In this document: positions 7,267 through 16,093 of the stretch, one piece after another
How the letters are laid out: each line of letters opens with the position of its first letter
How positions within the stretch are numbered: the stretch's first letter is position 1
NCBI RefSeq assembly: GCF_003438495.1
Contig: NZ_QSSH01000007.1
Coordinates: forward strand, 1-64,000
Length of the DNA: 64,000 bases
DNA from: Collinsella sp. TF05-9AC
GTDB lineage: Bacteria; Actinomycetota; Coriobacteriia; Coriobacteriales; Coriobacteriaceae
Reading direction: 5' to 3'
The notes under the pieces: model-generated
Seen by the model: the letters and a program-made list of their open reading frames with translations, nothing else
What the model was told of the DNA's origin: nothing
Database searches by the model: none
Made by a program: the position numbers and the translations under genes

Positions 7267-9264
7267 CTATTGCAGGTCCAGCTGGTCCAGGTATTCCTTG
7301 CCGTGCTCGGAGATATGGCGCTTGCGGCCCGCCTCGTCGTTGCCCAGCAACAGGTTGAACATGGTTTCCATCTTGGTGACGTCCTCGGGCTCAACCTTGA
7401 TCAGGCGGCGCGTCTCGGGGTTCATGGTGGTGAGCCACATCATGTCCGGGTCGTTCTCACCAAGACCCTTGGAGCGGTTGATCGAGCACTTTTGGTCGCC
7501 GACCTCCTTAAGGATGCCGTTCTTCTCGAGCTCGGTGTAGGCAAAGTAGGTCTTCTCTTTGCAGTTGATCTCGTAGAGCGGCGACTCGGCGATATACACG
7601 TAGCCCTCGTCGATAAGCGTGGGCACCAGGCGGTAGAGCATGGTGAGTACGAGCGTGCGGATGTGATAACCGTCGACGTCGGCGTCCGTACAGATGATGA
7701 CCTTGTTCCAGTTGAGGTTGTCCAGGTTGAAGGCGCCAAGGTTCTTGATGCGCTTGTCCTTGATCTCCACGCCGCAGCCCAGCACGCGCATAAGGTCCAT
7801 GATGATGTCGGACTTAAAGATGCGCGGATAGTCCTCCTTCAGGCAGTTGAGGATTTTGCCGCGGACGGGCATAACACCCTGGAACTCGGCATCGCGCGAG
7901 GTGCGAATGGCGCCTGCTGCCGAGTCGCCCTCTACGATGTAGATCTCGCGACGGCTCTTGTCCTTGGAGCGGCAGTCGATGAACTTCTGCACGCGGTTGG
8001 CCATGTCGGTCTTCTGCTGCAGGTTGGTCTTGATGCTCTGACGCGTCTTCTCGGCGTTCTCGCGCGAGCGCTTGTTGATGAGCACCTGTTCCATGATCTT
8101 ATTGGCGGCGTCCTTGTTCTCGATCAGGTAGGTCGAGAGGCGCTCCTTAAAGAAGGCAGTCATAGCCTGCTGGATAAAGCGGTTGTTGATGGCTTTCTTA
8201 GTCTGGTTTTCGTAGGACGTCTGGGTAGAGAAGCAGTTGGTCACCAGTACCAGGCAGTCCTGGACATCCTGCCACTTAATGCCGCTCTCGTTTTTGTTGT
8301 ATTTGCCCTGTTGCTTAATGTAGGCATCGATGGCGCTGGTCAAAGCGCTGCGAGCGGCCTTCTCGGGCGAACCGCCATTCTCGAGCCACGATGAGTTGTG
8401 GTAGTACTCCTGCATCATGTAGGTGCGCGAGAAGCACATGCACGCGGTGATCTTTACGTTGTAGTCGGGCAGGTCCTCGCGGTCGCGACCGCGACGGTCG
8501 GCCTCGATAAAGAAAGGCTCGGTAAGGTAGTCGGTACCGACCTTCTCGAGCACATAGTCCTCGATGCCCTTGGGATAGCAAAAGTCCTCTTCGGAAAACT
8601 CGCCATCGTCGCCCTCAATGCGCAGGCGGAAGGTCACGTTGGCGTTGACCACGGCCTGACGACGCATGGTCTCGCGATACCAATCGTGGGGAATGCTGAT
8701 GGAGGTAAAGACCTCAAGATCGGGGCGCCACTTGATGGTGGTGCCGGTGCGGTTCTCGTCGCTGGGCTCAATCTCGAGTGCCTTCTTTTTGGTGCCGACG
8801 ACCTTGCCCTTCTTAAAGTGCAGGGAGTACTTATTGCCGTCGCGCCAAACCGTGACATCCATGTACTCGGAGGCGTACTGGGTCGCGCACGAGCCCAGGC
8901 CGTTGGTACCGAGCGAGAAGTCGTAGTCGCCGCCCTGGTTGTTGTTGTACTTGCCGCCGGCATAGAGCTCGCAAAAGACGAGTTCCCAGTTAAAGCGCTT
9001 CTCGGAGGGGTTCCAGTCGAGAGGGCAGCCGCGGCCGTTGTCCTCTACCTGAATGGAGCCATCGCGAAAGGCGGTAAGGGTGATGAGCTTGCCGTAGCCC
9101 TGGCGCGCCTCGTCAACGGCGTTGGACAGGATCTCGAAGGCGGCGTGTGCGCAGCCGTCGAGCCCGTCCGAGCCGAAGATAACGGCGGGGCGCAGGCGTA
9201 CGCGCTCCTCGTCCTTGAGCTGGCGGATACTGTCGTTACCATAGTTTGCGGTGTTTTTTGCCAT
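7267..9264 (-). CDS. parE: DNA topoisomerase IV subunit B
   Basis: A 665-aa GHKL ATPase subunit. The ATP site includes EILSNAVDEARQGY and EDNGRGCPLDW, then GTNGLGSCATQYAS as the lid. The TOPRIM domain shows YIVEGDSAAGAIRTSRDAE and CTDADVDGYHIRTL, the Mg-binding acidic residues. The C-terminal part has the SKGLGENDPDMMWLTTMNP motif of type II B subunits. I take the ATG at 9264 (MAKNTANYG) with GAGAGAG ahead; an upstream in-frame extension has no conserved residues. It is the first gene of the parE-parC operon. Confidence 0.9.
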   Translation of the reverse strand: MAKNTANYGNDSIRQLKDEERVRLRPAVIFGSDGLDGCAHAAFEILSNAVDEARQGYGKLITLTAFRDGSIQVEDNGRGCPLDWNPSEKRFNWELVFCELYAGGKYNNNQGGDYDFSLGTNGLGSCATQYASEYMDVTVWRDGNKYSLHFKKGKVVGTKKKALEIEPSDENRTGTTIKWRPDLEVFTSISIPHDWYRETMRRQAVVNANVTFRLRIEGDDGEFSEEDFCYPKGIEDYVLEKVGTDYLTEPFFIEADRRGRDREDLPDYNVKITACMCFSRTYMMQEYYHNSSWLENGGSPEKAARSALTSAIDAYIKQQGKYNKNESGIKWQDVQDCLVLVTNCFSTQTSYENQTKKAINNRFIQQAMTAFFKERLSTYLIENKDAANKIMEQVLINKRSRENAEKTRQSIKTNLQQKTDMANRVQKFIDCRSKDKSRREIYIVEGDSAAGAIRTSRDAEFQGVMPVRGKILNCLKEDYPRIFKSDIIMDLMRVLGCGVEIKDKRIKNLGAFNLDNLNWNKVIICTDADVDGYHIRTLVLTMLYRLVPTLIDEGYVYIAESPLYEINCKEKTYFAYTELEKNGILKEVGDQKCSINRSKGLGENDPDMMWLTTMNPETRRLIKVEPEDVTKMETMFNLLLGNDEAGRKRHISEHGKEYLDQLDLQ

Positions 9265-9493
9265 ACTCGCTCTCTCGGTGCTCCTTTGCTGCGTTTTAGT
9301 CATATAGATAGTCAAGGTAGCATAGCCCAGCCCATGGGCGATTCCAACCAACACGAAATCCATCGAACAATCGTTCGGAGTTCGATGGAGATTTGTTTAC
9401 TCGGCCAAAACCGAGTCGGTTTGTCCGAGTAAGTTTGAATAGTGAATCGAAGTTGTTGTGTCCGCATGGCGATGACGAACATGATTTTCATAA

Positions 9494-9541
9494 TGACAGA
9501 TATAGTTGACATCTTCTGATGGATGCAATATATTTCTGTCA
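9494..9541 (+). promoter_or_regulatory. Promoter and operator of the Xre-membrane protein operon
   Basis: TTGACA (9506-9511) and TATATT (9529-9534) are separated by 17 bp, a near-consensus sigma-70 promoter. The arms TGACAGATATA (9494-9504) and TATATTTCTGTCA (9529-9541) form an inverted repeat around it. A third half-site, ATATCTGTC, lies at 9553-9561. This suits autorepression by the Xre protein. Confidence 0.75.
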
Positions 9542-9582
9542 TGTTGCAACGGATATCTGTCCACATTTACGAAAGGAGCTCC

Positions 9583-9813
9583 ATGCCGGGTAAGAAAAAC
9601 CTTCGCATGAAGGCGGCGCGCGCGGCGGCTGGCCTTTCGCAAGCCGACTTGGCCGAGGCCGTGGGCGTTACGCGCCAGACTATCGGTCTTATCGAGGCGG
9701 GCGGCTACAACCCCACGCTCAATTTGTGCGTGGCAATCTGTAAGGTGCTGCGCGTTACGTTGAACGACTTGTTTTGGGAAGACGAAACCGACGCCGACCC
9801 TAATACTCTTTAG
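9583..9813 (+). CDS. Xre-family helix-turn-helix regulator
   Basis: A 76-aa single-domain DNA-binding protein. The helix-turn-helix is LSQADLAEAVGVTRQTIGLIE (about residues 17-37), followed by YNPTLNLCVAICKVLRVTLNDLFW, the usual dimerising tail of short Xre proteins. AAAGGAG lies 4 bp before the ATG at 9583; an upstream in-frame start would lie at the promoter. It is co-transcribed with the membrane protein 9 bp downstream. Half-sites round the promoter point to autoregulation. Confidence 0.85.
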   Translation: MPGKKNLRMKAARAAAGLSQADLAEAVGVTRQTIGLIEAGGYNPTLNLCVAICKVLRVTLNDLFWEDETDADPNTL

Positions 9814-9822
9814 GAGTTCACT

Positions 9823-10407
9823 ATGAAATATGAAGATCTGAAAATCGTGCAAAAGTGGCGTGAATATGCCGGCCCAAAGGATGAGCGCCTGGAGGCGGAA
9901 AGCGCAAAGATCTACAAGATTGGTTTCGTACTGCTTTCGTTTGGCATGTTGATGATCTTTTTCTACCAGTTTATAGCTCGACAGGTCGCGTGGGTTCACA
10001 GCGACGCCAGTGAAATGCCGCATGGCTTTGCAACGCCGTTCGAGGTAGCCATGTATTTGTGGCTCGTTCTCGTGATGTTGATTTGCGCAGGACTGCAAAC
10101 GCGGAAGGGCTATGTCGACACCAATCGTTTTGGGCAAACCGAGCATCTTCCTGTTGGATATTTCCTGCTTCTCAGCGGTCTTAGCGGCGCCGCGTTCGCG
10201 CTTGTTATTGCCGCAATGCGCTGTATTGCTGAGGCGCAGATCGTACCACTCGAAAGCGTCTTTTGGTTGGCGAACCTGGCCACGGGCGTGTTCTGCGGTG
10301 CGACGATTTTCGCGGCCACGTTTGCTGGCCTGTGCGCAACGTTTTTCACGGCGAAAAGACGCCGTGCCAAGCTCGAGGCAGAATTCGACTCCACTGACGA
10401 TATCTAA
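9823..10407 (+). CDS. Four-helix membrane protein paired with Xre regulator
   Basis: A 194-aa protein with four predicted membrane segments (about residues 33-53, 73-93, 111-131 and 145-170), a charged cytoplasmic N-terminus and a basic C-terminus. Small Xre regulators followed by a multi-helix membrane protein of about this size are common in Gram-positive bacteria (DUF3796/DUF6773-like proteins). No function is established and no catalytic motif is visible. TAGGAG lies 8 bp before the ATG. A strong hairpin follows the gene. Confidence 0.7.
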   Translation: MKYEDLKIVQKWREYAGPKDERLEAESAKIYKIGFVLLSFGMLMIFFYQFIARQVAWVHSDASEMPHGFATPFEVAMYLWLVLVMLICAGLQTRKGYVDTNRFGQTEHLPVGYFLLLSGLSGAAFALVIAAMRCIAEAQIVPLESVFWLANLATGVFCGATIFAATFAGLCATFFTAKRRRAKLEAEFDSTDDI

Positions 10408-10411
10408 TGCG

Positions 10412-10449
10412 AAATGGGCTGGCTCTGGGTATCCAGAACCAGCCCATTT
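10412..10449. terminator. Convergent hairpin terminator
   Basis: AAATGGGCTGG (10412-10422) pairs perfectly with CCAGCCCATTT (10439-10449). It serves the Xre operon on the plus strand and possibly the surface-protein gene ending at 10497 on the minus strand. Confidence 0.7.
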
Positions 10450-10496
10450 GATGTTCGATGAGCCGAGTCGGCGTCTCTCACAAAAGTAACTAGGAG

Positions 10497-13400
10497 CTAG
10501 CGAGGCCTATCCGAATTGACCTCCTTGGCGGTGTCTTTTTCGAGCGCCGTGCGGCGGGCGCTGTAGGCGATGAGGCCGGCGCCTGCCGCGGCGAGTGCTG
10601 CAGCGGCTGCCGTAAGGGGAGCGTTGACATCGCCCGTGCCAGCGAGCGCGCCCGCTTTTCCGGAGCGTTTGTTATTGCTGTGGTCCTTGCCACTGCCGGA
10701 GCTGCTTCCGCCGGAGCCGCCGCCCTCGTCGGTACCGCCGCCACTCGAGCCGCCATCGTCGTCTGCTGTCATCGGGGCGTCGTGAAGTTCTGTCGTATCC
10801 GCGCTGTCGCATACGCCGACCTGAACTTCTGAGCGTTCGCATGCCGCGTCGGGCACATGAAGCTCGTGCAGTACGGCACCCAGCGCCGAGTTTGCGCCCG
10901 GTCGAATTTCCTCGAGCGTCACGGGGTCGAGCGCCACCAGATCACGCGCTTTCGCATGCAGCGTTACGCGTTTGCCCACTTCGTCGCTCCAACTCTCGGG
11001 GATGGCGAAGCTCATGCGGAACTGTGCCGTGCCACCCGGTGCCAGCACGGCGTTGCCGTTGTCGGCTACCAGCGGGTGCGTTGCAAAACGTGCGCCCAGC
11101 GTCTCGAGCGCGTACTTCACGTGTGCCATGTCGTTGGCCGAAGCGTCCTCGGCAAGCTCTGGATCGTAGATCGAAGCCATGCGTGCGTTCACTCCAAATC
11201 CGATGGATGCGCTGGAGAACGGCTGGCTGGAGCCCTCTCGGTACAGATCAATCGTGCCGGCGGTCAGCAAGGTGTTGCCGTCGTTTCGCACCGTGACCAT
11301 GAAGGATTCGCCTGCCGCTCCGGGCACCACCGCGCCCGAGGTAGCGACCGCGCCCGTCGGAGTGGCGCACGCCACCAAGGGCACTTCGATGCCGTGCAGC
11401 TCTGCCTCGCTCTTCTCCGCGCTTACAATGTGCGTGGCGAGTGCGGAGAGCATGCCTCCCGACGTCAAAAATGTCGTTATCTGATCGACGGGATGGTCCA
11501 GCTCGCACATCACGAACGGCTCCGTGAACAGATCGCCTGCCAAGGTGCTGGCGAAGATGCGGAAGTGCTTGCCCATCACTGCTACCGGGTTGCCTTCTTC
11601 GTCGTAGGTTTGTCCCACCTTGCCATCGGTGTTCTCTACATAGAGCACGCACCTGCCGTTGTTGCTTACGCTAAACGATGCCGGGCCACAGCCTGCGGCA
11701 CCCACGGGCTCCGACGCAAATGCCGCCGCGCCTCGCGTCCAAGTAATATGCTGCAGCTGCTCGTTGACGGTGGCCAAAAAGCCCGTGTGCTGCGGCCACG
11801 GCACCGCACGGGGTACCGTGGCGTCTGGTGACATAACGCCCCAGCCCGCAATGGACTGGCCGATCACGGCGTACGATGCGCAGCCGCAACCGTCTGCGGT
11901 CTCGTACGCAACGGGCACCACCATTTTGCCGTTGATATCCTCGGGCTCGCCCAGTTCGATACTCGACGGTGCTTGCGGAAAGCGGAGAACTTGGCGGAAC
12001 GTCAGGCTGTCGCCCGAAACGTCCGACCACAGGGTAAAGCACTCCAGCGCAACCTCAGCCTCGCTGCCGAGTGCCTTTTCTGCGGTGGTTCCGCGGCGGT
12101 GGAGGTAGGCACCCGACAAGCGCCCGTCGACGAGCGTCTTGCCCACCGTGATACGCGGGCACTGCAGGCAATGGTAGCCATCCTCTTGCAGGCGGCCGCG
12201 CGAGATGCTGCGCCATGACGTATGCGACACCACGCGGATCTCGTCATTACTTATGCGCAGGCGCACAACGGACAGTATGCCGGCTGTGCTTGCCGTATCG
12301 AAAAGGGTGTTGTCGCCGTCGGGGCGCTCGCCCGAGACCAGCAACACGTAGGCGTCCTGGTTTTCTCTTCCGTCCGTATATTCCACCACGTCGAAGTCGT
12401 AATCGTATATGCCGTCGCGCTCCACGTCGCCCTCGCCAAACCCAAGGGGAAAGTCCACGGGCGTGGGAGCGGACCACGTGCCGTTTGCCTTTGTGTGCAC
12501 CACCAGACGCGAGCGGCCATTGTCGCCGTAGCGCACCGAGGCGATACGGAACAGGCATTCTACGCCGGCAATCATTGCCAGCTTCATGTGAGCTTCGCTG
12601 AGAACGCCGGTAAACAGCACGTTGTCGCTCGAGGGCTTGATTCCGCCACGCTCGTCCTCCGATACACCAGCAGAATTGGCGTTGGGGTCCGCAACGGCGT
12701 TCGTCGCCTGCCTGACATAGGTGTACGCATACATCGGCGCGGCGTTTTCGTCGTTCTCTATCAGTGCGTGGACGAAATGCTCGATCTGTCCCGTGTCGTC
12801 GCTTTCTGCATCCGCCTCGAGCTCAATGCGCGTGACCGACCGGTCCCAATCGCGTACGGTAGGCGCGACATTCCTTGCAGTGGCCTTAACCTCAGCGCGT
12901 GCGAGCAGCTCGGCGTTGGTGACGATGGTGGCCAATGCAATAAATTGCGGCACGCCGTCCGCCTCGATGTTGCCGGGCATGCCGAAGCGGGCATCCAGCG
13001 TGTAAGGCGTATCTCCACCCAATGCGAGCTCAGAGCGATGGAGCACATACTGGTCGCCATTGTTCACCGACATATTCCACGAATCGAGGAGTGTGGGCCA
13101 CGACCCCGACCAAGCCTTGGTGGTCCACTTGAACATTACGAACTGGAGTATCACATCGACATCGACGTCTGCACCCACGCGCAGCCGCGGAAGCTGGTGC
13201 CCGTCCGCCTTCTCGTACCCAATGAACAGGGTGAGGGATGCGGCACCACGCACGGCAGACGAGGCGACGCCTGCAACGCCGGCGCCAAAGGTGACGGCAA
13301 GCCCGATCTGGATAGTGAATGAGCCCGACGTGTTGGAATAGTCGAGCGAAATGTTCTTGAAAAACGCCGCGCCGCTGCCGTGCGTGTGGGCACCCACGGC

Positions 13401-14864
13401 GAGCGCCAGCTTCGCCAGCACCCAGGGGTTGACGTTTAGGAAAAACGGCACCGGTCCTAGGGTAAACTGCTCGGTCCAATTGAGGTCGGTTCTTACCTGG
13501 AAGAGGGCCTTAATATTGCCGTATGCGGGGTCGTTGTTGTTACCCCAGGTTTTGCCCACCCAATCGTAGGCGAGCGAGCCGTACACCTGTGTTGCGATAT
13601 CCATCGTGAATAGCAGCGTGCAATGGTGGCGAAGGAGTTTGGTGTTTCTTGGATCGGTGCCCGAACCGGCACTCATGCTCTTGTACTGGTTCCACTTCCC
13701 CTCCATTTCGTCGAGGTAGCGGTTTGCCTGCTTGGCGCCCGACTCGCGCGGCGATTTCTTCCAGTATTCCGGATCAGGGTTGCCCGAATCGTTCATGTAA
13801 CCGACCGGTTTGTATCCTCCGCCAAACAGCACGTACCCGGCAAAAGAGAAATCGAACAAAATGGGGAACGAGGGCATCCAGCACGTGAACTTGTTGCCGC
13901 CAATGCCGGGAAACGCCGCGGGGAAATCAAACGGGGTGATCTCTTGGTCCATGGTGGTGGGAATGATGGTGGTCGAGCCCGATTCTGCCTTTGCGGCCGG
14001 CGCGGCGACAACGGCCATGGGGGAGGAGAGCGTGTAGGTTTTGCCCTGGTAGCCGAGCACAAAGCGCAGCTTGCATCCTTCCTCCAGAAGGCCCGATGCC
14101 GCATCGAGGAACGTGTCTTCAAGCGTGAACGTTGCCAGATTATTCGCACCCGATGCGCTGGCCTTGATCTGGCCAATCTGCGTGACGGTTTCGGGCGAGC
14201 TACCCGTGGCGGGCATTACCTTGTTGATGTGCAGCGTTGCCTGTTCACCCTGTGGCAGATGTGCCTGCACGGTAAAGGCGTGCGTGTCGGGTTGCTCGTT
14301 TGCCGTGTCGTCCTTCGGCATTGCCATAAACGTGGCATTGGCGTACTGGATGTCCCATTCGTCGAACGTGAGCTGTCGAAAGTACGGCTCGCCATCGGAA
14401 AGCGGACGCGTGGGCGCGGTTATGGCGGTGCCGCCCTGGATACGCGCAAGGGGAATCTCGACATCGCGGTAGCCTGCCGTGCTAATGGAGATGCCGCCGT
14501 TAAAGTCGTATGCGTCGAGAAGCGTTGCCTCGTCCACGTAGCCTTCCGAAAGCGGCGCGACCTCAAAGATGGCCGTGCCTTCGTCATCGGTCGTGGCGGT
14601 GAGCTGCTTGCCTGCGGCATAGCGCGATGTGAGCGTGACCTGGGCACCCGCGATGGGCGTATTTTTGTTGGCGACGTCGACCACGACCACACCAAACATG
14701 GTGCGCGAGAGAACGAGCACCCTGAAGGGGTCTTTTTCGTCGGCATAGGCTTCGGTGGGCGCGAACGGCAATATGAAGGCGTTTGCGCTTCCCGGCACGC
14801 GCGGCAACATAATGCTCGCCAGCGAGGACGCTCCGGCAACAAGTAGCGAACGGCGATCAAGCAT
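10497..14864 (-). CDS. Large secreted, sortase-type cell-wall surface protein
   Basis: A 1455-aa exported protein. The start at 14864 (GGGAG, 6 bp) gives MLDRRSLLVAGASSLASIML, a signal peptide with twin arginines typical of the Tat route. A carboxypeptidase-regulatory/SpaA-like beta-sandwich follows (about 50-130: DVANKNTPIAGAQVTLTSR, then TDDEGTAIFEV), and the remainder is long and beta-rich. Near the C-terminus come a Ser/Gly/Asp-rich linker, LAGTGD, a 20-residue hydrophobic helix and an Arg-containing tail, a variant LPXTG sorting signal. It is probably anchored to peptidoglycan; its ligand is unknown. A LuxR regulator lies directly upstream on the same strand. Confidence 0.75.
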   Translation of the reverse strand: MLDRRSLLVAGASSLASIMLPRVPGSANAFILPFAPTEAYADEKDPFRVLVLSRTMFGVVVVDVANKNTPIAGAQVTLTSRYAAGKQLTATTDDEGTAIFEVAPLSEGYVDEATLLDAYDFNGGISISTAGYRDVEIPLARIQGGTAITAPTRPLSDGEPYFRQLTFDEWDIQYANATFMAMPKDDTANEQPDTHAFTVQAHLPQGEQATLHINKVMPATGSSPETVTQIGQIKASASGANNLATFTLEDTFLDAASGLLEEGCKLRFVLGYQGKTYTLSSPMAVVAAPAAKAESGSTTIIPTTMDQEITPFDFPAAFPGIGGNKFTCWMPSFPILFDFSFAGYVLFGGGYKPVGYMNDSGNPDPEYWKKSPRESGAKQANRYLDEMEGKWNQYKSMSAGSGTDPRNTKLLRHHCTLLFTMDIATQVYGSLAYDWVGKTWGNNNDPAYGNIKALFQVRTDLNWTEQFTLGPVPFFLNVNPWVLAKLALAVGAHTHGSGAAFFKNISLDYSNTSGSFTIQIGLAVTFGAGVAGVASSAVRGAASLTLFIGYEKADGHQLPRLRVGADVDVDVILQFVMFKWTTKAWSGSWPTLLDSWNMSVNNGDQYVLHRSELALGGDTPYTLDARFGMPGNIEADGVPQFIALATIVTNAELLARAEVKATARNVAPTVRDWDRSVTRIELEADAESDDTGQIEHFVHALIENDENAAPMYAYTYVRQATNAVADPNANSAGVSEDERGGIKPSSDNVLFTGVLSEAHMKLAMIAGVECLFRIASVRYGDNGRSRLVVHTKANGTWSAPTPVDFPLGFGEGDVERDGIYDYDFDVVEYTDGRENQDAYVLLVSGERPDGDNTLFDTASTAGILSVVRLRISNDEIRVVSHTSWRSISRGRLQEDGYHCLQCPRITVGKTLVDGRLSGAYLHRRGTTAEKALGSEAEVALECFTLWSDVSGDSLTFRQVLRFPQAPSSIELGEPEDINGKMVVPVAYETADGCGCASYAVIGQSIAGWGVMSPDATVPRAVPWPQHTGFLATVNEQLQHITWTRGAAAFASEPVGAAGCGPASFSVSNNGRCVLYVENTDGKVGQTYDEEGNPVAVMGKHFRIFASTLAGDLFTEPFVMCELDHPVDQITTFLTSGGMLSALATHIVSAEKSEAELHGIEVPLVACATPTGAVATSGAVVPGAAGESFMVTVRNDGNTLLTAGTIDLYREGSSQPFSSASIGFGVNARMASIYDPELAEDASANDMAHVKYALETLGARFATHPLVADNGNAVLAPGGTAQFRMSFAIPESWSDEVGKRVTLHAKARDLVALDPVTLEEIRPGANSALGAVLHELHVPDAACERSEVQVGVCDSADTTELHDAPMTADDDGGSSGGGTDEGGGSGGSSSGSGKDHSNNKRSGKAGALAGTGDVNAPLTAAAAALAAAGAGLIAYSARRTALEKDTAKEVNSDRPR

Positions 14865-14970
14865 CTTTGGCTCCCATCCCGCAGGTATCGGTGGAAATAA
14901 TCCTATTTTGCGAGAAGGTGCCCCGTGGCGGTAGTGCCGTTCGATGGCCAAAATGTCCAATTTGAGTGCG

Positions 14971-15000
14971 CGAAAGCGTCAGGCCCCCGGAGGGCTTTCG
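14971..15000 (-). terminator. Putative terminator of the LuxR regulator gene
   Basis: CGAAAGC (14971-14977) pairs with GCTTTCG (14994-15000), 22 bp beyond the LuxR stop codon and upstream of the surface-protein start. There is no long U-run. Confidence 0.4.
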
Positions 15001-15021
15001 ATACGCCGGGCAGTCTGGCCG

Positions 15022-16026
15022 CTAGCGCAACATGTGGGCAATCAGCTCGGCGCGAGTTCCGATACCAAGCTTGGCATACACTCCTGATAGGCGGTTTTTA
15101 ACGGTGCCCGGCGATACTCCCATGTGGCGTGCGATTTCGGCGTTGGTCCATCCGCGGCAGGCGAGCATGGCCATGGTGAACTCCGTGGTCGTTAAATCGT
15201 CGGCCACGTCCTCGCCCGAATCGGGGTTGTGGATGCGCCGCCAGCCGTAGCTGAATCGATACGTAATCTCGATGATGCGAGCGAAATCGTCGGGGTATTG
15301 CGATTTTAGGCATGCCTCGATGAGTCCCTGCAAAAGGCCGTGGTGCTCGCCGATGAGTTCGATAAGGCCGTCGGGGCGCGCGATGTTCCAAGCAGCTCCG
15401 AAGTGCGTTTTTGCGGCGTCGATGTCCTTGAGGCTCATGCATGCCATGGAAGCCGCCAGGTGCAGGAACAGTTCCGAGATGGGATAGCTTCCCTGTTTCA
15501 TGATCAGGGCATTTTCCACCATGCCCAGGCTGCGGCCGTATTCGCCGCGCAGATACAAGGCGTGCGCCATCACGTAGCTGGCGAACAGGCGCAGGCCTTC
15601 GGGCAGATGCGCCGCAAGCGGATAAAACTCTTCGGCGGAATACGGGGAAGGCAAGTGCAGCAGGACGCTCGCGGCAGAGGCGAACAGGATATGCATGGCG
15701 TGGACGGCAGGCGATTCATCGTCAGGTGGCGTATCGAGGATGCCCGCAAGGCACCGGCGGGCATCGGCGATACGGTTGAGCGACAGACTGGCATATCCGC
15801 AGATAAAGCATGCGGAATAGCGCAGTGCGGGGTCGGTGGCGTCAAGATAGGGGCGTGCTGTCTCGGCGGCGAGCGTGGCCTGTCCGCGAAAGTACAGTGC
15901 TTCTGCCGTGGCGATGGTGCGTGAATCGGGGTCGGAAATGCCTGCAACCGCAGCGTCAATCTGGCCCGGCACAAAGGCAGTGCACATCAACGGCATGGGA
16001 ATGCGCGGGTAGCCATCGCAGTCCAT
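15022..16026 (-). CDS. LuxR-family transcriptional regulator
   Basis: A 334-aa protein. Residues 1-260 are alpha-helical and TPR-like with no clear enzymatic motif. The last 65 residues are a GerE/LuxR helix-turn-helix (LTTTEFTMAMLACRGWTNAE, then ARHMGVSPGTVKNRLSGVYA). The ATG at 16026 has GGGAG 7 bp ahead; a TTG at 16053 is less likely. It resembles stand-alone LuxR activators with a large helical sensor region. Its place directly upstream of the surface-protein gene, on the same strand, makes that gene a likely target, which is inference. Confidence 0.8.
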   Translation of the reverse strand: MDCDGYPRIPMPLMCTAFVPGQIDAAVAGISDPDSRTIATAEALYFRGQATLAAETARPYLDATDPALRYSACFICGYASLSLNRIADARRCLAGILDTPPDDESPAVHAMHILFASAASVLLHLPSPYSAEEFYPLAAHLPEGLRLFASYVMAHALYLRGEYGRSLGMVENALIMKQGSYPISELFLHLAASMACMSLKDIDAAKTHFGAAWNIARPDGLIELIGEHHGLLQGLIEACLKSQYPDDFARIIEITYRFSYGWRRIHNPDSGEDVADDLTTTEFTMAMLACRGWTNAEIARHMGVSPGTVKNRLSGVYAKLGIGTRAELIAHMLR

Positions 16027-16093
16027 CTTCCATCTCCCATCAGGTGGCAACAATGCAGCAATTGTACCCCTGTTGCTCGGGACCCCTTTCGTT

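Noticed and set aside
6577..8394. A 605-codon open frame on the plus strand opposite parC/parE
   Set aside because: It is antisense to two clearly conserved topoisomerase genes and its product is a low-complexity Val/Leu/Asp/His-rich sequence, typical of a high-GC shadow frame.
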